Shown: positions 16,179 to 19,417 of the stretch, piece after piece
Layout: each line of letters starts with the position of its first letter
Position numbering within the stretch: position 1 is the stretch's first letter
DNA from: JAWLBM01 sp041687675
Lineage (GTDB): Bacteria > Pseudomonadota > Alphaproteobacteria > Rhizobiales > Pleomorphomonadaceae
Direction of reading: 5' to 3'
Assembly (NCBI GenBank): GCA_041687675.1
Contig: JAWLBM010000060.1
Coordinates: 1 to 19,417 of the forward strand
DNA: 19,417 nucleotides
Made by a program: the position numbers and the translations under genes
The notes under the pieces: model-generated
What the model was told of the DNA's origin: nothing
Databases searched by the model: none
The model's input: the letters and a program-made list of their open reading frames with translations, nothing else

Positions 16179-16220
16179 CCCCTGAGAACCCGGCCATGGT
16201 CGGCCAGCCGGCGCTCAGGG
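16179..16220 (-). promoter_or_regulatory. Attenuator hairpin overlapping the leader peptide stop
   Basis: On the minus strand CCCCTGAG (16220-16213), which contains the leader's TGA stop, pairs perfectly with CTCAGGGG (16186-16179). An inner CCGGC/GCCGG stem and a TGG/CCA tip extend the hairpin. A ribosome sitting on the stop codon would block the 5' arm. One stalled at the leucine codons would free it but open the small upstream stem CCGCT/AGCGG (16247-16243 and 16226-16222) that encloses those codons. This is the layout of ribosome-mediated attenuation. No U-run follows directly, so the exact terminator is not settled. Confidence 0.55.
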
Positions 16221-16310
16221 GCCGCTAAGGAGAAGAAGGGCGAGCGGAAGCGGGCGCCGCGCGGGGCGCCGGATGATCGTCGACAGCTTCTGTCCGGTCT
16301 CGGACGACAT
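16215..16310 (-). CDS. leu operon leader peptide (attenuation)
   Basis: A 31-codon ORF, 135 bases upstream of leuA on the same strand, ends with the peptide LPLALLLLSGP. Six leucines fall within eight codons (16250-16227), four of them CTT, a codon that high-GC genomes seldom use, so translation here should be sensitive to charged tRNA-Leu. AAGG lies 3 bases before the ATG, a weak and close ribosome site. An in-frame start further upstream cannot be excluded because the frame is open for at least 70 bases. The stop codon lies inside the 5' arm of a strong hairpin. The peptide itself probably has no function; its translation rate would set leuA transcription. Confidence 0.75.
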   Translation of the reverse strand: MSSETGQKLSTIIRRPARRPLPLALLLLSGP

Positions 16311-16540
16311 CGACCTTGGTCTCGCTCGTCTCTCGAACGCCGGGCACCGCCCGCGCGTCGGTGGAACACGCGCCCCAACATGTGCCGCAATCGGCCGGCT
16401 TCCGCAAGGGCGCGGGCGGATTTTCCGCCGGATGCGGCAAAATTGCGGCGAAACGGGAGGCGCCCCCTGTAATCCCGCCGAGCCCTTTCTACATAGAGGC
16501 GACGCCCGCCCTGCCCCTTCCCCAAGTCCGGAATTCCCGC

Positions 16541-17524
16541 ATGATGACCGCTCTCCTGATCGTCGGTGGCCTCCTGCTTCTCGTCGTCGGGGGCGAACTT
16601 CTGGTCAGGGGCTCGGTGCGGGTGGCGGAGCGGATGGGCCTGTCGCCGCTGGTGATCGGCCTCACGCTGGTCGGCTTCGGCACCTCGGCGCCCGAACTCG
16701 TCACCAGCGTGCAGGCGGCGCTGATCGATGCGCCGGGCATCGCGCTCGGCAACATCGTCGGTTCGAACCTCGCCAACATCCTGCTGATCCTCGGCATCGC
16801 CGCCCTCTTGGCGCCGATCCCGGTCCCGTCCTCGGCGCTGAAGCGGGACGGCGCGGTGGTGCTCGGCACCGCCGCCCTCTTCCTGGCGATGGCCTGGACG
16901 GTCGACCTGGAGCGCTGGGTCGGTGCGATCTTCGTCGCCGGCCTCGCTGTCTATCTCGTCTTCGCCTACATGCAGGAGCGCACCTCGCCGGCCGAGCACG
17001 GCGCCGCCTTCGACCGCGCGGAAGCCACCGAGGAGCTTATTCCGCACCAGAACATCAAGGCCGCCCGCAGCCCGGGCGCCGACATCGCCCTGTCGCTGGC
17101 GATGGCGATCGGCGGGCTCGTCGTCATCGTCTTCGGCGGCCGCTTCCTGGTGGGGGGCGCGGTGGACCTCGCCCGCAGCTTCGGCATCTCGGAGACGGTG
17201 ATCGGCCTCACCATCGTGGCGGTGGGCACCTCGATGCCGGAGCTGGTCACGTCGGTGGTGGCGGCGCTGCGCAAGCACGGCGATGTCGCGCTCGGCAACG
17301 TGCTCGGCTCCAACATCTACAACATCCTCGGCATCGGCGGCCTCACCGGCCTGATCGCGCCCACCACGGTGCCGCCCGAGATCGCCAGCTTCGACGCCCC
17401 GGTGATGGTGGCGGTCAGCCTCGCCCTCCTGGTGATCGCCTATACCGGCCGCGGCATCTCGCGCCTCGAGGGCGGCGGGCTGCTCGCCGGCTATGCCGTC
17501 TATCTCTTTGTCATCTGGCCGTGA
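16541..17524 (+). CDS. Calcium/sodium antiporter (CaxA/YrbG family)
   Basis: This 327-residue inner-membrane cation/Ca2+ exchanger has about ten hydrophobic segments and the duplicated alpha-repeats of the family. Repeat 1 has GFGTSAPELVTS (45-56) and GNIVGSNLAN (70-79); repeat 2 has AVGTSMPELVTS (227-238) and GNVLGSNIYN (252-261). The acidic residues of the PE motifs bind the ion in known members. A soluble loop (about 145-180) joins the halves. It probably exports Ca2+ in exchange for Na+ or H+. ATGATG gives two possible starts (16541 or 16544), with GGAA about 9 bases upstream. It is divergent from the leuA leader and its stop lies 6 bases from the convergent PhzF-family gene. Confidence 0.92.
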   Translation: MMTALLIVGGLLLLVVGGELLVRGSVRVAERMGLSPLVIGLTLVGFGTSAPELVTSVQAALIDAPGIALGNIVGSNLANILLILGIAALLAPIPVPSSALKRDGAVVLGTAALFLAMAWTVDLERWVGAIFVAGLAVYLVFAYMQERTSPAEHGAAFDRAEATEELIPHQNIKAARSPGADIALSLAMAIGGLVVIVFGGRFLVGGAVDLARSFGISETVIGLTIVAVGTSMPELVTSVVAALRKHGDVALGNVLGSNIYNILGIGGLTGLIAPTTVPPEIASFDAPVMVAVSLALLVIAYTGRGISRLEGGGLLAGYAVYLFVIWP

Positions 17525-17530
17525 CGCCGG

Positions 17531-18442
17531 TCATGCGAACAGTTCGCCGCGGGCGACGATCACCGCCGTCCCGCCGATCCGCCCGCCGGTGAGCCGGCCC
17601 TTCTCGACCATCAGCTCGAGCTCGATCCGGCTCGGCCGGCCCATCTCGTAGCCCTGCTCGACGATCAGCGTGTGCTCGCCGTCGGTCGGCCCGTCGAAGC
17701 GCATCACCACGCCCGCGAGGGCGGCGACGGCCGAGCCGGTCGCCGGGTCCTCGCCGATGCCGAGTTCCGGGGCGAACATGCGGGCGTGGAAGTCGCCGTC
17801 GCGGTGGACGCATTCGCGGGTGTAGGCGTAGACGTTCATATCGGCCGAGCCGAAGGCGCCCGCCCAGAGGTTCCCGTCGCGGCGGATGCGGCCCATGGCG
17901 CCGAGGCTGGCGATCGGCACGAAGACGAAGGACGGGCCGCCGGCGGCGTAGCCGGTGACCTGGAAGTTCTCGAAGCCGATGTCGCGGCGGTCGAGCCCGA
18001 GCGCAGAGGCCGCGAGGCCGACGTCGACGGACACCTCGAAGGGCTCCGGCAGCTTCGGCAGGTCGAACACCGCCCGTCCGGCGCCGCCCGGCACCACGAC
18101 GACGCCGCAGCGCACGTTGCCGACGTCCTCGGCCAGCACCACCACCGCGTCGGTCTCCCGGTCGATGCCGGCGAACCGGTCCGTGGCGAGCAGCACCGCG
18201 GTGCCGACGGTGGGATGACCGGCGAAGGGCAGTTCCCTGGCCGGGGTGAAGATGCGCACCCGCGCCGACACGCCCGGGCGCGGCGGCGGCATCACGAACA
18301 CCGTCTCGGGCAGGCCGAACTCCGCCGCGATCCGCTGCATCGCCGCCCCGTCCAGCCCGTCCGAATCGAGCACCACGGCGAGCGGGTTTCCCGCGAGCGG
18401 GGTGTCGGTGAAGACGTCGAGGACGGCGTAGCGGCGGGACAA
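17531..18442 (-). CDS. PhzF-family isomerase-like protein
   Basis: This 303-residue protein has the diaminopimelate-epimerase-like double-barrel fold of PhzF, the isomerase of phenazine synthesis; most family members act on other, unknown substrates. It shows DVFTDTPLAGNPLAVV (9-24), the catalytic-type Glu46 in LPETVF, LPFAGHPTVGTA (71-82) and GEDPATGSA (230-238). The start is TTG at 18442, chosen because GGAGG lies exactly 6 bases upstream and conservation begins at once (YAVLDVFTDTP). No other phenazine genes are present, so phenazine production should not be assumed. It follows the collagen-like gene on the same strand after 90 bases that contain a GC hairpin. Confidence 0.9.
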   Translation of the reverse strand: MSRRYAVLDVFTDTPLAGNPLAVVLDSDGLDGAAMQRIAAEFGLPETVFVMPPPRPGVSARVRIFTPARELPFAGHPTVGTAVLLATDRFAGIDRETDAVVVLAEDVGNVRCGVVVVPGGAGRAVFDLPKLPEPFEVSVDVGLAASALGLDRRDIGFENFQVTGYAAGGPSFVFVPIASLGAMGRIRRDGNLWAGAFGSADMNVYAYTRECVHRDGDFHARMFAPELGIGEDPATGSAVAALAGVVMRFDGPTDGEHTLIVEQGYEMGRPSRIELELMVEKGRLTGGRIGGTAVIVARGELFA

Positions 18443-18503
18443 GGCGAACCTCCGGGGTCGAACGGGGCGGCACCATAGTGCGCACGCGGCGGCGCGTCCA
18501 CGG

Positions 18504-18531
18504 GGGCGGCCGGCCGTCCACCGGCCGGCCC
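18504..18531 (-). terminator. GC-rich hairpin after the collagen-like gene
   Basis: GGGCGGCCGG (18504-18513) pairs with CCGGCCGGCCC (18521-18531) around a 7-base loop, with one bulged G. It starts one base past the stop codon of the collagen-like gene. No T-run follows on the minus strand, so it may end transcription only partly, or may protect the 3' end. Confidence 0.4.
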
Positions 18532-18532
18532 G

Positions 18533-19417
18533 TCAATCCGAGACGATCAGGAAACCGGTCTGCGCCGCCACGACGATCGGCCCGTGGCCGGAGGAGATCG
18601 AGTGGTTCCGCACGCAGAAGCCGACCTCGATCGGGCCGGACACGCCCGGCACCGTGCTGCCGCCTGCCGAGTGGCTGCCGCGGAAGCTGCCGTAGTAGGT
18701 CTGCAACTCAGGCGCGGCGCCGCCCGGGGCCAGCACCGGCGTCGATGCCGACGATCCGGCGGGGCGCCAGCAGAGCGCGTAGGCGAACACCGGAGGCGAG
18801 CCGGAGCCCCAGGCGGGCGCCGCGATCATCCCCGAGATCCGCCGCGTCGGCGTGACCGTCACCGTGGCCGCCACCGAGGCCATCTTCCACTCGTTTCCCG
18901 CCGTGGTCGCCAGCACCGTGGACGGCGCGCCGTGCAGCATCACCGTCTCGGCATAGGGCGACACGCCGGGGACGCCCTGCTCCCCGGTGGCGCCCATCGG
19001 ACCCACCGGCCCGACCTCGCCCTGAGCCCCCGTCGGTCCCACCGGCCCGACTTCGCCCTGCGCCCCCGTCGGACCCACCGGCCCGGCCTCGCCCTGAGCC
19101 CCCGTCGGACCCACCGGCCCGGCCTCGCCCTGAGCCCCCGTCGGACCCACCGGCCCGGCCTCGCCCTGAGCCCCCGTCGGACCCATCGGCCCAACCTCGC
19201 CCTGCGCGCCCGTCGGCCCGACCGGCCCGACCTCGCCCTGAGCCCCCGTCGGACCCACCGGCCCGGTCTCGCCCTGAGCCCCCGTCGGACCCACCGGCCC
19301 GACTTCGCCCTGAGTCCCCGTCGGACCCAAGGGCCCAACCTCGCCCTGAGCCCCCGTCGGACCCAAGGGCCCAACCTCGCCCTGAGCCCCCGTCGGACCC
19401 ACCGACCCGGCCTCGCC
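18533..19417 (-). CDS. Collagen-like Gly-X-Y repeat protein, 3' part (runs off right edge)
   Basis: The frame is open to the window end. A GTG at 19402 lies inside the repeats and is not taken as the start, so the N terminus, with any signal or anchor, is outside. The visible protein has eleven full copies of a 12-residue unit, GPTGAQGEVGPV, with variation at positions 5 (A/T), 9 (V/A/T) and 12 (V/L/M). A degenerate copy GPMGATGEQGVPGV follows. Such Gly-X-Y runs fold as collagen triple helices. A 140-residue C-terminal domain (from YAETVMLHG to TGFLIVSD) is rich in beta-prone and small residues, has two Cys, and may trimerise the helix; I do not recognise its family. It is likely a surface or filament protein. 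Confidence 0.85.
   Translation of the reverse strand, partial: GEAGSVGPTGAQGEVGPLGPTGAQGEVGPLGPTGTQGEVGPVGPTGAQGETGPVGPTGAQGEVGPVGPTGAQGEVGPMGPTGAQGEAGPVGPTGAQGEAGPVGPTGAQGEAGPVGPTGAQGEVGPVGPTGAQGEVGPVGPMGATGEQGVPGVSPYAETVMLHGAPSTVLATTAGNEWKMASVAATVTVTPTRRISGMIAAPAWGSGSPPVFAYALCWRPAGSSASTPVLAPGGAAPELQTYYGSFRGSHSAGGSTVPGVSGPIEVGFCVRNHSISSGHGPIVVAAQTGFLIVSD
19004..19417. repeat. Tandem 36-bp coding repeats (collagen-like unit)
   Basis: Eleven full 36-bp units run from 19399 down to 19004, with a partial unit to the window edge. Several neighbouring copies are nearly identical in DNA, including synonymous positions, which points to recent duplication or gene conversion. Copy number is likely to vary between strains. 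Confidence 0.9.

Noticed and set aside
16225..16440. A 71-codon minus-strand ORF in the leuA upstream region
   Set aside because: No ribosome site or family resemblance, and it overlaps the leader peptide in another frame. The Leu-rich leader explains the region better.
14100..16472. A 790-codon open frame on the plus strand opposite leuA
   Set aside because: It is antisense to leuA, whose motifs are unmistakable, and would also read through the leuA terminator and the leader region.
16443..16495. TTGCGG, TGTAAT and TACATA as promoter parts for the antiporter
   Set aside because: The spacings (19 bases, or no -35 at the right distance) are not convincing.
16273..17592. A 439-codon plus-strand frame overlapping the antiporter
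   Set aside because: It is a shifted frame of the antiporter gene, Arg/Pro-rich, without any domain.
19004..19417. Regularly spaced 36-bp repeats resembling CRISPR repeats
   Set aside because: The units are contiguous without spacers and stay in frame as Gly-X-Y codons, so they are coding repeats.

Overview
The window is very GC-rich DNA (most third codon positions are G or C), tightly packed with genes. It most likely comes from an alphaproteobacterium, probably of the Hyphomicrobiales/Rhizobiales type. The reasons are an HWE-family histidine kinase, a DUF2585 (UPF0314) protein, a SorC-family regulator and a Pantoea/Paracoccus-like zeaxanthin gene set. Genus cannot be fixed from the sequence alone. 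No rRNA, tRNA, insertion sequence or CRISPR array is visible.

Left part (1-6206). A FAD-dependent amine/amino-acid oxidase-like gene (227-1582, +) meets, stop codon to stop codon, a four-gene minus-strand operon (6083 to 1583). This operon encodes a fused E1 alpha+beta thiamine-diphosphate dehydrogenase, a free 79-residue lipoyl domain, an alpha/beta hydrolase and a SorC-type regulator. The lipoyl and hydrolase proteins together have the domain content of the AcoC (acetoin dehydrogenase E2) subunit, split in two. The operon therefore looks like a compact 2-oxoacid or acetoin-cleaving complex with its own regulator. No E3 and no classical E2 catalytic domain lie in the window.

Middle part (6207-14404). 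A membrane-bound HWE sensor kinase (minus) stands divergent to DUF2585-crtE-crtZ (plus). crtX-crtY-crtB run on the minus strand, joined by 4-base ATGA overlaps, and crtB meets crtZ tail to tail with a 41-bp overlap. These genes can make GGPP, phytoene, cyclised carotene, zeaxanthin and zeaxanthin glucosides. The phytoene desaturase gene crtI is missing and must lie elsewhere. A decayed alpha/beta hydrolase remnant lies upstream of crtX.

Right part (14417-19417). leuA (2-isopropylmalate synthase, minus) ends in a clear intrinsic terminator. It is preceded by a previously unlisted 31-residue leader peptide rich in leucine codons, followed by strong hairpins, which is a leucine attenuator. Beyond it are a CaxA/YrbG-type Ca2+/Na+ antiporter (+), a PhzF-family isomerase-like protein (minus, TTG start) and the 3' part of a collagen-like Gly-X-Y repeat protein (minus) that runs off the right edge.

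The most interesting points are the leu leader, the split-AcoC minimal dehydrogenase operon, the DUF2585-crtE coupling in a crt cluster without crtI, and the 36-bp collagen repeats with an unrecognised C-terminal domain.
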